Shown here: one piece after another, positions 8,364 through 17,114 of the stretch
How positions within the stretch are numbered: the first letter of the stretch is position 1
Layout: each line of letters opens with the position of its first letter
Position numbers and translations under genes: made by a program
The notes under the pieces: generated by a model
What the model was told of the DNA's origin: nothing
The model's input: the letters and a program-made list of their open reading frames with translations, nothing else
The model's database searches: none
Assembly (NCBI GenBank): GCA_001552765.1
Contig: KQ959480.1
Span: 55,434 to 106,933, forward strand
Length of the DNA stretch: 51,500 nucleotides
Reading direction: 5' to 3'
Source: Bacteroidales bacterium KA00344
Lineage (GTDB): Bacteria > Bacteroidota > Bacteroidia > Bacteroidales > Bacteroidaceae

Positions 8364-8750
8364 TTTACAAACACCCCTTCAAAATTTGCGTATTCAAAAA
8401 CAAACATTCTCTCAGTCTGAAAATCGCGAAAATAGAGAAAATTATAATTTACTAATAATCAGAGTATTTCAAAATACTGCCCTGCTACCCTCGATACTGC
8501 CGCCTATGATTACATATCGAACGGCAGTGTGGAGAGGGCTTAACCGCAGAGCCGATAAGGCTCATTCGTGTGGCGGTTAAGGCCCCACCGTATCATGATT
8601 AAGGCTCTGTCATGAAATGGAGAAGTACAGCCCCCACAAGCGGAGCGATTTTTGCGTTGCGAGGATTGACAATGCGGGGTGAAACATAGTCCTTTTTGCG
8701 CTGAATGAAGAAAAAATAATCACCGAAAAACGGTAATTAGATTTTACATA
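8364..8750. repeat. Dispersed intergenic element, copy A
   Basis: A non-coding block of about 387 bp shared with copy B (22274-22661). Landmarks checked by eye keep one constant offset of 13,911: the leader TTTACAAA at 8364, TATT-CAAAA at 8391, the 22-nt array at 8534, the GAAACATAG block at 8681, ACCGAAAAACGGTAAT at 8722, and the ATTTTACATA end at 8741. The leader is also shared with copy D at the right edge. The family is not recognised. Confidence 0.8.
8534..8621. repeat. Degenerate 22-nt tandem array in copy A (four units)
   Basis: Units begin at 8534, 8556, 8578 and 8600, an exact 22-nt period. They share the head (T/G)AAGGCT or GAGGGCT and often end in GGCGGT. GGGCTTAACCGC (8536-8547) pairs with GCGGTTAAGGCCC (8573-8585) around an inner hairpin GAGCC/GGCTC (8549-8563), so the array can fold as a nested stem. 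Confidence 0.7.
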
Positions 8751-8980
8751 TAGCATAAAGTTAAGGGAGCAAATTAAAATAAAAAATGCACGTTTAGACC
8801 TGTCAAGCATTATTTCCAAATCATCGCCGGATGACATTCCAGGAACTTGAAAGGATAGAGAAAAACTCACTGCAAGCCGACTTTAGGCTGCCGGCCGGGC
8901 ACTTCATTCAAAACACACATGAGGAGATATTGGCCTTACCCTATAGTAGAGGAATATGGTGCATTATGACAGCAAAAACA

Positions 8981-9014
8981 AATGCCAGCTCCCAAAAATT
9001 CGGGAACTGACATT
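8981..9014 (-). terminator. Terminator of the M13 peptidase gene
   Basis: A 13-bp stem (8981-8993 with 9002-9014, two G-U type mismatches) has an 8-nt loop. On the minus strand it is followed by a T-rich run. It lies about 110 nt after the peptidase stop. Confidence 0.6.
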
Positions 9015-9124
9015 CGTCTGTCTGTTTCTTATCATTGTTGGAGCCGTGTCAGCTTTCTAAACCACCGACCAACAAGCGTCTCCAACTTTGAAAACAAATT
9101 CCGTTATCACAATATCTGATGGCA

Positions 9125-11149
9125 TTACCAGATATGAGCGCGTTTTTTCTTGGGAATGTACATTTTGTCTCCCTTTTTGATTTTAAACGCGTCATACCAT
9201 GCGTCGATATGCGGCAGAGCACCATTCACACGAGCAATGTTTGGAGAATGCACGTCCACAGTGATAAGATATTTCACATATTCAGGTGCTACATTCGAAG
9301 CCCATACGCGTGCCCATGCCAAGAAAAAGCGCTGTTCGGGAGTGAAACCGTCTATTTTGCCAAGGCCTCTGTTCTTCATTTCGTTCTGCAGCGCACGGAA
9401 AGCGATGTTCAATCCACCGTTATCGCCGATATTTTCGCCCAACGTCTGCTTTCCGTTTACCTTCACGCCGGGCATAACTTCAAATTCTGAAAAACTATCC
9501 TCCAGCACCTTTGTGCGCGCATTGTAGTTTTTCTTATCAGATTCTGTCCACCAGTTGCGCTGATTACCGGTCTTGTCAAACTGCGACCCTTGGTCGTCGA
9601 AGCCGTGACTCATCTCATGACCAATCACGCCACCGATAGCTCCGTAGTTCACGGCATCATCGGCATCGGGATCGAAGAACGGCGGCTGTAGGATGGCTGC
9701 GGGGAAGCAAATTTCGTTGGTCGTGGGATTGTAGTAGGCATTCACCGTCTGCGGCGTCATACCCCAACGGCTGCGATCCACTTTCTGGTTTACACGTTCG
9801 GCAATATATTTATCAATAGCCCACCGGCTGATATTCTGCAGGTTTTCATACAATGAGAGGCTATCGTCCACCTGTAAACCGCTGTAGTCCTTCCATTTGT
9901 CTGGATAACCAATCTTGATGATGAAGTTTTCCAATTTATCCTTGGCCTGAGCTTTTGTCTCATTGCCCATCCATGTCGCCTCATCTATACGCTGTGCCAA
10001 TGCCGTCTGCAGGTTGTGCACCAATTCGAGCATACGTTTCTTGGAGCTTTCGGGGAAGTATTTTTCCACATAGAGTTTCCCTATAGCCTCTCCCAGCGTG
10101 CCACTGACCAACGACACGGCACGCTTCCATCGAGGTTTATCCTGTTTCACCCCACTAATCACCGAATTCACCTTGAAAACCTCAGCACGGAAATCATCGC
10201 TCAACTGGCTCGAAGCTCCGGCTATAACACGGGCCTCTGCGTAGGCTTTAAGGTCTTCGAGCGGAGTATCTGCCAATATCTTTTCGACCTCATGAATCGG
10301 CTCAGGCTGCCCTACGTCTATATGGTTGAAAGCCGGGAAACCACTGGCCAAGAAAACATTACCCCAATCTATGCCCGGGAAATCGTTGATGAGCTGCGTG
10401 TAGGTCATCTTGTGGTAGTTGGCATCCACGTCGCGCAACTTCACCTTATCATAACTTGCCTCAGCTATGCGATGCTCAATGGCGAGCGCACTTTCCATTT
10501 TCTTCTGTGCCGTAGCCTCATCATTGCCGGCCAGCATGAGTATATTTTTCAGGTAGTCCTTATAAGCATTCAGCACTCGCTTGTTCTGCTCGTCATCGGA
10601 AACGTAGTAATCGCGGGAGCCGAGACCGAGTCCACCCTGCCCTATGCTCACCAAATTCCAATCAGCATTGCGCATATCGGCACCACAACCCATACCAAAC
10701 ATCATGGTGCTTTCGCCATTGCGGTCGAGTTGCGCCGTCACCAACTGGTACTCCTTACGGTTTTTGATATTGGAAATCTTGTTCAAAGTAGCTTTTAGCG
10801 GTGCTCCTCCCTCTTTATTAAGCCGCACACTGTCCATCATCAGTCTGTACAAAGAGCCTATCTTCTGTTCCAGCGTTCCTTTCTCCTGCGGACTGTTGGC
10901 ATATTGCAATATCAGTTCCTGAATGCGTGTCTGATTCTGCTCATAGAGGTCGGTAAACGCCCCGTTGTCAGAATGTTCAGCATCTAAAGGATGCGTTTTC
11001 AACCAACCGCCGGCCGCATAATGGTAAAAATCGTCTCCGGGACGGACGCTCTTGTCCATGTTGTTCACGTCGATGCCCGATGAAACCGACTGGGCAAAGG
11101 CTCCGACAGCAACCAATGCCAAACTTAAGAGTATCGTTCTCTTTTTCAT
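9125..11149 (-). CDS. M13 family zinc metallopeptidase (neprilysin/PepO type)
   Basis: A protein of 674 aa with a Sec signal peptide (MKKRTILLSLALVAVGAFAQ). The N-terminal M13 domain starts at DDFYHYAAGGWL. The catalytic domain has the zinc motif HEMSH (about residues 511-515, in GHEMSHGFDDQG) and the third ligand Glu in LGENIGDNGG, where most relatives have ENIADNGG. NAYYNPTTNEICFPAAILQPPFF is the usual substrate-side segment. It cleaves peptides in the periplasm or at the cell surface. The C-terminus AHIW matches the usual xxxW end in position. It is a single gene with its own -7 box and terminator. Confidence 0.93.
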   Translation of the reverse strand: MKKRTILLSLALVAVGAFAQSVSSGIDVNNMDKSVRPGDDFYHYAAGGWLKTHPLDAEHSDNGAFTDLYEQNQTRIQELILQYANSPQEKGTLEQKIGSLYRLMMDSVRLNKEGGAPLKATLNKISNIKNRKEYQLVTAQLDRNGESTMMFGMGCGADMRNADWNLVSIGQGGLGLGSRDYYVSDDEQNKRVLNAYKDYLKNILMLAGNDEATAQKKMESALAIEHRIAEASYDKVKLRDVDANYHKMTYTQLINDFPGIDWGNVFLASGFPAFNHIDVGQPEPIHEVEKILADTPLEDLKAYAEARVIAGASSQLSDDFRAEVFKVNSVISGVKQDKPRWKRAVSLVSGTLGEAIGKLYVEKYFPESSKKRMLELVHNLQTALAQRIDEATWMGNETKAQAKDKLENFIIKIGYPDKWKDYSGLQVDDSLSLYENLQNISRWAIDKYIAERVNQKVDRSRWGMTPQTVNAYYNPTTNEICFPAAILQPPFFDPDADDAVNYGAIGGVIGHEMSHGFDDQGSQFDKTGNQRNWWTESDKKNYNARTKVLEDSFSEFEVMPGVKVNGKQTLGENIGDNGGLNIAFRALQNEMKNRGLGKIDGFTPEQRFFLAWARVWASNVAPEYVKYLITVDVHSPNIARVNGALPHIDAWYDAFKIKKGDKMYIPKKKRAHIW

Positions 11150-11235
11150 GTTCAGTTATATTTTAATATGAATTTTTCAGTATCAATGATCATAAATGAA
11201 TATGATATCGAATATCAAAACCATCTATTCAATTA

Positions 11236-11243
11236 CAAAATTA
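11236..11243 (-). promoter_or_regulatory. -7 box of the M13 peptidase gene
   Basis: The minus strand reads TAATTTTG (TAnnTTTG), 87 nt before the start codon. The -33 element is not clear. Confidence 0.4.
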
Positions 11244-11487
11244 GTAATATTTTCTGCTATCTTAGCTTGTTTCTTCGTTAATTCTCAATAAATTATACTA
11301 TTGAATCCCTTTTCAAAGCCGACACAAGTAGCTTTTCATCAGGGCTCCTCTGGAGTGTTTTCCCTGAAGCCTTGCCATGAAGACAGGATGGATATGAGCG
11401 CTCTCTCATATAGTTTTACATATTACCTGTAGGGAAAACCTACCCTGAGTTTAGGCTTTTACCTTCGACTTGTCACTTATGATTTCC

Positions 11488-11495
11488 TATTTTTG
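11488..11495 (+). promoter_or_regulatory. -7 box of the basic secreted protein gene
   Basis: TATTTTTG fits TAnnTTTG, 55 nt before the ATG. TTCG at 11464-11467 sits at the right distance for a degenerate -33. Confidence 0.4.
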
Positions 11496-11550
11496 TGGTA
11501 TAAGACAAGAATTGACAACTCAAATGTAAAACGATATAACACCAACGACT

Positions 11551-12192
11551 ATGAAGAAATTAATGATGATTTTGGTCATGATGATTGCGATAGCAACATC
11601 TGCCAGTGCCATGTCGTATAGAGAGGCAAGAAGTTATGCTCTGTTTCTGACCGACAAAATGGCATACGAGCTAAACCTTACCAATAACCAATACGAAGCA
11701 GCCTACGAGATAAATCTCGACTATCTGATGTCTGTCAATCATCGTCGCCATTTGTACGGATCATATTGGTCACATCGTAATATGCTATTTCGCACCGTAC
11801 TCGCACCCTGGCAGTACAGGACCTATGCCAGAACCAAATATTTCTATCGTCCGGTATATTGGGCCAACAACCGATGGGGCGCTCGCGTCTACACCCGATA
11901 TGGAAAGCATCATTACTACCGCCCACGTCCTTATGCCTATAAGCACTATCGTGGAGGTCGGCCGGCACACTACTATAAAAACCGGAAATGGGACAAACCA
12001 TCTCATCCTCGTGATGACGTTTACATGAAGCTTGGTCCAAACCATTCTAAATTTGGAAAAGGGGCGAAGCATCACGACCGCAAGTTTGGAAAAAGTCGGA
12101 GCCACAGTGATTGGCGTAACAAGAAGATGAACAACAAAAAACACGGTAACAACTCTCACAACAGGAGATACCATCACGGACACCGCAGATAA
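11551..12192 (+). CDS. Secreted His/Arg/Tyr-rich basic protein, unknown function
   Basis: A protein of 213 aa with a clear signal peptide (MKKLMMILVMMIAIATSASA). A short helical domain follows (YREARSYALFLTDKMAYELNLTNNQYEAAYEINLDYLM), reminiscent of Spy/CpxP-like periplasmic proteins in its LT..Q helix. From about residue 90 the chain becomes Tyr/Arg-rich, and the last 70 residues are dominated by His, Lys, Arg and Asn (KHHDRKFGKSRSHSDW; NNSHNRRYHHGHRR). I do not recognise a family. The composition suggests metal or polyanion binding at the envelope, which is inference. It is monocistronic. Confidence 0.7.
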   Translation: MKKLMMILVMMIAIATSASAMSYREARSYALFLTDKMAYELNLTNNQYEAAYEINLDYLMSVNHRRHLYGSYWSHRNMLFRTVLAPWQYRTYARTKYFYRPVYWANNRWGARVYTRYGKHHYYRPRPYAYKHYRGGRPAHYYKNRKWDKPSHPRDDVYMKLGPNHSKFGKGAKHHDRKFGKSRSHSDWRNKKMNNKKHGNNSHNRRYHHGHRR

Positions 12193-12333
12193 TACTGACG
12201 GTATTGAGATAATTATGCCAACAAAAAAAGACTATGCATAAAGATGGCCATAGGCATGCGGACGTTATTCTCAGCCAAACTATCCATCATCAAAAAGAAG
12301 TTACGTGCGATCCGTATTATCGTGATAAAACGA

Positions 12334-12375
12334 GGTTCTCCCATTCCTTTTTTCTCGTCAAGGAATGAGAGAATC
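12334..12375 (-). terminator. Putative terminator of the his operon
   Basis: 15-nt arms (12334-12348 and 12361-12375, 13 of 15 paired) lie 20 nt after the hisC stop. TTTTAT follows the stem on the minus strand. Confidence 0.5.
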
Positions 12376-12394
12376 GTATGTAAACATCAGTCGT

Positions 12395-13435
12395 TTATGA
12401 TTTATACTGTCTTAAGGCACTGAGCAATTCGGTGTTTTCGCCTTTCGTTCCGACTGTTACGCGTAAACAGTTTTTACACAACTGCACTCGTGTCCGGTTG
12501 CGCACGATAATTCCTTTGTTCACCAAGTAGTCGTAAACAGCTTGAGCATCGGTCATCTTTGCCAAAAAGAAATTGGCATCGGAAGGATAAACCTGCTCAC
12601 AAATGGGCAAGTCTGTAAAAGCCTTCATGAGATGTCTGCGTTCCTGCAACAACAACGTTACCCATTTTTCAACGTCTTCGCGATGCTTCAGCGATTCGAG
12701 TGCCTGCTGCTGCGAAAGCAAATTGACGTTGTATGGGTATTTCACCTTGTTGAACAATTCGATTATTTCTTTGCTTGCAAAAGCCATCCCCAACCGGATT
12801 GCAGCACATCCCCAAGCCTTGCTCATGGTGTTCAGTACTATGATATTGGGAAAACTGTCGAGTTTAGAGCGGAACAAATCTGCCGTAGAAAAATCGCTAT
12901 AGGCCTCATCAACCACAACAATGCCATCAAAATTGGTTAGCAGTTTTTCTATCTCCTCGTGTTGAAGATTGTTTCCGGAGGGGTTGTTTGGCGTGCAAAG
13001 CCAAATGACTTTCGTGTTGGCATCACAAGCCGCGAGCAGCTTATCAGCATTGAGCTGATAGTTTTCGTCTAATAAAACAGGGCGATATTCTGTATCGTTG
13101 ATATCCGCACAAACCTTGTACATACCATACGTAGGCTCTATAGCTACCACATTATCGCGTCGGGGCTGACAAAAAACACGATAAACCAAGTCGATTGCTT
13201 CGTCGGAGCCGTTGCCAAGAAAAATGTTTTCTACCGCAACCAGCTTCACTTTGGAAAGTTCTTCTTTCAACTTCAGCTGTAGCGGATCAGGGTAACGATT
13301 GAAAGGTTTGTTGTAAGGATTCTCGTTGGCATCAAGGAATACATGCGCGTCATGCCCTGAATATTCATTCCGAGCCGAGCTGTAAGGTGCAAGTTTCCAA
13401 ATATTATCACGAACTAATGCTTGTAAATCTTTCAT
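12395..13435 (-). CDS. hisC: Histidinol-phosphate aminotransferase
   Basis: A protein of 346 aa and fold-type I PLP enzyme that makes histidinol phosphate from imidazole-acetol phosphate and glutamate. Visible family features are [19 protein letters not shown] at the N-terminus, [23 protein letters not shown] (near 148), VVDEAYSDF (near 175), the PLP lysine in NTMSKAWG (near 205), and IRLGMAFA. It is the third gene of hisG-hisD-hisC, starting 34 nt after hisD, and is followed by a putative terminator. No hisB gene follows it. Confidence 0.97.
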   Translation of the reverse strand: MKDLQALVRDNIWKLAPYSSARNEYSGHDAHVFLDANENPYNKPFNRYPDPLQLKLKEELSKVKLVAVENIFLGNGSDEAIDLVYRVFCQPRRDNVVAIEPTYGMYKVCADINDTEYRPVLLDENYQLNADKLLAACDANTKVIWLCTPNNPSGNNLQHEEIEKLLTNFDGIVVVDEAYSDFSTADLFRSKLDSFPNIIVLNTMSKAWGCAAIRLGMAFASKEIIELFNKVKYPYNVNLLSQQQALESLKHREDVEKWVTLLLQERRHLMKAFTDLPICEQVYPSDANFFLAKMTDAQAVYDYLVNKGIIVRNRTRVQLCKNCLRVTVGTKGENTELLSALRQYKS

Positions 13436-13469
13436 CTTCGGTTCCTTCCTTGATTCTGTTTTTTATTAA

Positions 13470-14762
13470 TTATTTCTTTGCATTGATGCAGTTTATTCTT
13501 AGTCTCATGGCATTGGCATGGGCTTCCAACTGTTCATGTTCTGCCATATTGACAACTGCTTTTCCAATGCTCCTCACCCCTACTTCCGACAGATGTTGAA
13601 AAGTAATCTTACGACAATAGCTGTCCAAGTTTACCCCACTATAGGCAGTAGCATATTGATGGGTGGGCAAGGTGTGGTTAGTTCCGCTGGCATAGTCTCC
13701 CGCGCTTTCACAAGACCACTGCCCCATGAACACACTGCCTGCGTTAATAACCTTTTCTGCCATCGCCTCAAAGTTTTCGACAGACAGTATGAGGTGCTCC
13801 GGAGCATAGGCATTACTCAATGCCATCGCCTCGTCAGCATCGTGTACTAAAACCAATTTTGAATTTTCCAGCGTCTTAGCAGCCAGTTCTTTGCGGGGGA
13901 GTTTTGCGAGTTGAATGATTACTTGTTCCTCCACTTTGCGAAGCATCGACTCTGATGTGCAAATCAAAAGTACTTGCGAATCAATCCCATGCTCTGCCTG
14001 CGACAACAAATCAGCCGCAACAAATTCCGCATTGCTGCAGTCATCAGCAACGACACACACCTCGCTCGGACCGGCCGGCATATCAATAGCCACGTCGTGG
14101 AGGCTCACCTGCTGCTTCGCCGCCATTACAAATTGGTTGCCCGGACCGAATATTTTATATACCTTTGGCACCGTTTGGGTGCCGTATGCCATAGCTCCGA
14201 TCGCTTGCACACCACCTGCCTTGAAAATCTTGCTTACGCCAGCTATGTGTGCTGCAGCCAAAATGGCAGGATGCACTTTGCCCTCTCGGTTTGGAGGCGT
14301 ACAGAGCACGATTTCCTCGCAGCCCGCTATCTTGGCCGGAGTAGCAAGCATTAATACGGTGGAAAAAAGCGGAGCGGTACCTCCGGGAATATATAAGCCA
14401 ATCTTTTGAATGGCTACACTCTTCTGCCAACATATCACACCATCAGCCGTTTCGACTTTATCGCCATCAAATTTCTGGGCTTCATGAAACTTGTAGATAT
14501 TCCGATGGGCCAACTTAAGCGAAGCTATAAGCTCATCAGAGACCTGTTGCATAGCTTCGTCTATTTCTTCCCCACTCACTGCTAACGTATCAAGCTCCAC
14601 ATAGTCAAACTTGGCTTCATATTGCTTCACAGCCTCGTCGCCACGCTCTTTGACGTCCCTGAGTATGTCGCTAACAGTTTCATTCAGTTGCGAAACATCC
14701 AAATGCGGACGCTCCACAATTGAATTCCAGCTGCTTTTTGGTGGGTATTTGATAATATGCAT
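13470..14762 (-). CDS. hisD: Histidinol dehydrogenase
   Basis: A protein of 430 aa, full length. It is a zinc enzyme that performs the last two steps of histidine synthesis, oxidising histidinol to histidine with NAD. Visible motifs are YIPGGTAPLFSTVLMLATPA (near 125), FGPGNQFVMAAKQ (near 205), DMPAGPSEVCVVAD (near 228), the active-site/zinc region LLSQAEHGIDSQ (near 255), YAPEHLIL (near 325), GDYASGTNHTLPT (near 355) and the C-terminal H-E-x-L-E-A-H-A. It starts 10 nt after hisG. Confidence 0.98.
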   Translation of the reverse strand: MHIIKYPPKSSWNSIVERPHLDVSQLNETVSDILRDVKERGDEAVKQYEAKFDYVELDTLAVSGEEIDEAMQQVSDELIASLKLAHRNIYKFHEAQKFDGDKVETADGVICWQKSVAIQKIGLYIPGGTAPLFSTVLMLATPAKIAGCEEIVLCTPPNREGKVHPAILAAAHIAGVSKIFKAGGVQAIGAMAYGTQTVPKVYKIFGPGNQFVMAAKQQVSLHDVAIDMPAGPSEVCVVADDCSNAEFVAADLLSQAEHGIDSQVLLICTSESMLRKVEEQVIIQLAKLPRKELAAKTLENSKLVLVHDADEAMALSNAYAPEHLILSVENFEAMAEKVINAGSVFMGQWSCESAGDYASGTNHTLPTHQYATAYSGVNLDSYCRKITFQHLSEVGVRSIGKAVVNMAEHEQLEAHANAMRLRINCINAKK

Positions 14763-14772
14763 GATGACTTGA

Positions 14773-15624
14773 TTATAATATCATTTTCTCAATGGGAGTG
14801 ACCAGTATGCCCTGTGCATCGAGATCTTTCAACTTTCCTATAATATCCCAAAAGCGTTTTTCCTCAAGAACAGTATGGATGGCACACCATTCCGGATCTG
14901 AAAGCGGTATGATCGTTGGGCTTTTCATACCCGGCAACACGTCTATAATATCCTTGACCTTATCCTTTGGCGCATTCATCATGACATATTTCTTGGCCTT
15001 GGCCGCCCTTACGGCTTCAAAACGGAAAAGCATTTCGTTTAATATAGCATGTTTCTCGTCGTCCATTCTCCAATTGCCAATGAGCAAAGCTTCGCTCTGC
15101 ATCACCACCTCTACTTCTTTCAGGTTGTTGTGAACAAGCGTGGAGCCTGAACTGACAATATCAAAAATCGCATCTGCAAGACCTATTCCGGGACAAATTT
15201 CGACCGACCCGGTTATAACATGGATGTCAGCTTTCAATCCGTTCTTATTAAGATAACGCTGCAGAATGCCGGGATACGAAGTAGCTATCTTGCGCCCTTC
15301 AAACCACTGCAGGCCGGGATAAGTTATCGCTTTGGGAATAGCCAATGAGAGTCTGCAATTGGAGAAGCCAAGCCGAGAGATAATCTGAGCATTTTCCTGA
15401 CGCTCTTCGAACTCGTTTTCTCCTACGACACCAATGTCGGCCACACCACTTGCCACACTTTGCGGAATATCATCATCACGAAGAAACAACACTTCAAGTG
15501 GAAAATTGGAGCTTTTCACCAACAAGGAACGCTTGCTCGGATACACAAAAATATCTGCTTCTTGGAGTAAATTCATGGTGTCATCATAAAGTCGACCTTT
15601 AGATTGTACGGCTATTCTTAACAT
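14773..15624 (-). CDS. hisG: ATP phosphoribosyltransferase (long form)
   Basis: A protein of 283 aa that makes the first committed intermediate of histidine synthesis from ATP and PRPP. The catalytic core opens LRIAVQSKGRLYDDT and includes VADIGVVGENEFEE and the PRPP-binding loop IVSSGSTLVHNNL (near 155). The C-terminal 75 residues (from about KKYVMMNAPKDKVKDI) are the ACT-like regulatory domain of the long HisG form. Such enzymes are hexameric, need no HisZ and are inhibited by histidine. It is the first gene of the his operon, with a -7 box at 15671-15678 and no attenuator-like His-rich leader peptide. Confidence 0.97.
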   Translation of the reverse strand: MLRIAVQSKGRLYDDTMNLLQEADIFVYPSKRSLLVKSSNFPLEVLFLRDDDIPQSVASGVADIGVVGENEFEERQENAQIISRLGFSNCRLSLAIPKAITYPGLQWFEGRKIATSYPGILQRYLNKNGLKADIHVITGSVEICPGIGLADAIFDIVSSGSTLVHNNLKEVEVVMQSEALLIGNWRMDDEKHAILNEMLFRFEAVRAAKAKKYVMMNAPKDKVKDIIDVLPGMKSPTIIPLSDPEWCAIHTVLEEKRFWDIIGKLKDLDAQGILVTPIEKMIL

Positions 15625-15670
15625 ATAACTTGACGTGTTTGATTTCTATTAATTATCTTAAAATTATATG

Positions 15671-15678
15671 CAAATGTA
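15671..15678 (-). promoter_or_regulatory. -7 box of the his operon
   Basis: The minus strand reads TACATTTG (TAnnTTTG), 47 nt before hisG. ATTG about 20 nt upstream is a partial -33. Confidence 0.5.
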
Positions 15679-15710
15679 CTGTTTTTTAAGTATATGTGCA
15701 ATAAAAGTTG

Positions 15711-15718
15711 TAATTTTG
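15711..15718 (+). promoter_or_regulatory. -7 box of the lytic transglycosylase gene
   Basis: TAATTTTG lies 18 nt before the ATG and implies a very short leader. It is back to back with the his promoter. Confidence 0.45.
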
Positions 15719-15736
15719 TGACCAAATCAAGTTATT

Positions 15737-16912
15737 ATGCGACAATTATGCCTCGTGGTATCTTCGGTGCTTTTCGTGTTTGTTGTTTCGTGCTCGGAAC
15801 AGCAGCGTCCGGAAGTTACACCATGGGGAAGTGCACTTGGTGAAGATTCTATCCCTACGAGCAGTGCTTTCGGTCTCAACGATATTGTCAACAACGGCGA
15901 AATTATCATGCTCACCCTTTCCGGACCAGACACCTATTACGACTATCACGGTCGGGGAATGGGACTGCAATACTTGTTATGCGAACGATTTGCTCAATCA
16001 TTGGGTGTGTCGTTGCGGGTCGAATTATGCAAAGATACGGCTGAGTTGGTGTCGCGTCTCAAGAAAGGTGACGCCGACATTGTGGCATTTCAACTGCCGA
16101 AATCAACCAAGGGGGTGAGGTTTGCAGGCGCCAGAGTTGATTCGCAGAAAACAGCGTGGGCAGTACAATATGATAATAAAGAATTGGCAGATGCCCTGAA
16201 CAGCTGGTTTAAGCCGAGCATGATTAACGAAATATCTCAGCGGGAACGCTTCCTGCTATCTACGCGCAGTGTCACACGCAAAGTGTATTCGCCGATGCTC
16301 AATCGCTCTGAAGGTATCATTTCACGCTACGACAGGTATTTCCAACAGTATGCTCCAATTGCACGATGGGATTGGAGACTCATGGCAGCCCAATGCTATC
16401 AGGAGTCCACATTCGACCCGCAGGCTCGTTCGTGGGCCGGAGCTTGTGGATTGATGCAGATTATGCCAAGCACTGCAACTCATCTTGGATTAGCCCACAG
16501 CCGCATTTACGACCCCCATGATAATATCGCGGCAGCGGCCAAATATATCAAAGAACTGAACGGACTGTTCAGAGACGTGCCAGCCTCCGAACGTGTATCA
16601 TACGTCCTGGCGAGTTATAACGGTGGGCACTTTCATATCAGAGATGCTATGGCATTGACCCGCAAATATGGGCGAAACCCCTATCAATGGAAAGATGTAC
16701 AAGAGTTTGTACAAAAGTTGAGCATTCCTACCTATTATAATGATGCTGTCGTGAAATACGGTTATATGCGCGGAGCAGAAACAGTAGACTATGTTGCCAA
16801 GATTCACTCCCGCTGGGCGCAATATCGTGGAGTGGCACGAGGCGGCAGTGGAGTATTTATGGCACCTTCAATACCACAACGTGCCAAACGTGGAAACAGA
16901 TGGCAAATATAG
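15737..16912 (+). CDS. MltF-like membrane-bound lytic transglycosylase lipoprotein
   Basis: A protein of 391 aa. The signal peptide ends in a lipobox (LFVFVVSC, Cys about 19), so it is a lipoprotein. A SBP_bac_3-like domain (about 55-150: GLQYLLCERFAQSLGVSLRV, KKGDADIVAFQLP) precedes a C-terminal SLT goose-lysozyme domain. The catalytic Glu is in AAQCYQESTFDP (near 221), followed by WAGACGLMQIMPSTA and YVLASYNGGHFHIRDA. It cleaves peptidoglycan strands with formation of 1,6-anhydro-muramyl ends. It is shorter than Escherichia coli MltF. It is monocistronic and divergent from hisG. Confidence 0.88.
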   Translation: MRQLCLVVSSVLFVFVVSCSEQQRPEVTPWGSALGEDSIPTSSAFGLNDIVNNGEIIMLTLSGPDTYYDYHGRGMGLQYLLCERFAQSLGVSLRVELCKDTAELVSRLKKGDADIVAFQLPKSTKGVRFAGARVDSQKTAWAVQYDNKELADALNSWFKPSMINEISQRERFLLSTRSVTRKVYSPMLNRSEGIISRYDRYFQQYAPIARWDWRLMAAQCYQESTFDPQARSWAGACGLMQIMPSTATHLGLAHSRIYDPHDNIAAAAKYIKELNGLFRDVPASERVSYVLASYNGGHFHIRDAMALTRKYGRNPYQWKDVQEFVQKLSIPTYYNDAVVKYGYMRGAETVDYVAKIHSRWAQYRGVARGGSGVFMAPSIPQRAKRGNRWQI

Positions 16913-17055
16913 ATGGCGACAACATCTCTGTTACACCATGATTGTATCTTTGTCCCATCATCATCCCAACTCTACCCTACTATAATCGTTTAAAAACAAG
17001 AAGATATTTTCCTATCTTGTTACTCCTATAACAGCAGGAGCAAACGTTACATAAC

Positions 17056-17093
17056 AATAAAGTCATGCCAACAAACATTAGCATGACTTTATT
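17056..17093. terminator. Bidirectional terminator
   Basis: A perfect 13-bp stem (17056-17068 with 17081-17093) has a 12-nt loop and A/T-rich flanks on both sides. It serves the transglycosylase gene (plus) and the OB-fold lipoprotein operon (minus). A weaker hairpin lies at 16995-17021. Confidence 0.8.
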
Positions 17094-17114
17094 ATTTTAT
17101 ACCGTTAGGGTAGT

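Larger units (their letters stand above)
8029..9124. other. Gene-free stretch: dnaK upstream region, intergenic element copy A, terminator
   Basis: No convincing gene is seen. The stretch holds the dnaK 5' region (8029-8340, possible weak -7 at 8101-8109), copy A of the dispersed intergenic element (8364-8750), and the terminator of the M13 peptidase gene (8981-9014). Short open frames here (for example 8093-8323, 8386-8580 and 8610-8870) have no protein-like character or family motif. Confidence 0.7.
11150..11550. other. Divergent promoter region between the M13 peptidase gene and the basic secreted protein gene
   Basis: No gene is seen. It holds a -7 box for each flanking gene (11236-11243 minus, 11488-11495 plus) and short hairpins such as GTAGG/CCTAC near 11430. 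No known riboswitch or RNA was recognised. Confidence 0.5.

Noticed and set aside
8534..8621. 22-nt array as a CRISPR
   Set aside because: The units are contiguous and degenerate, with no unique spacers and no cas genes in the window.
8364..8750. Copy A as a MITE or insertion sequence
   Set aside because: No terminal inverted repeats or target-site duplications were seen at the ends, and no transposase is present. The ends TTTACAAA and ATTTTACATA are in direct, not inverted, relation.
8093..8870. Several small open frames (about 60-86 codons) upstream of dnaK
   Set aside because: No protein motif is seen, and they overlap the dispersed intergenic element and its stem structures.
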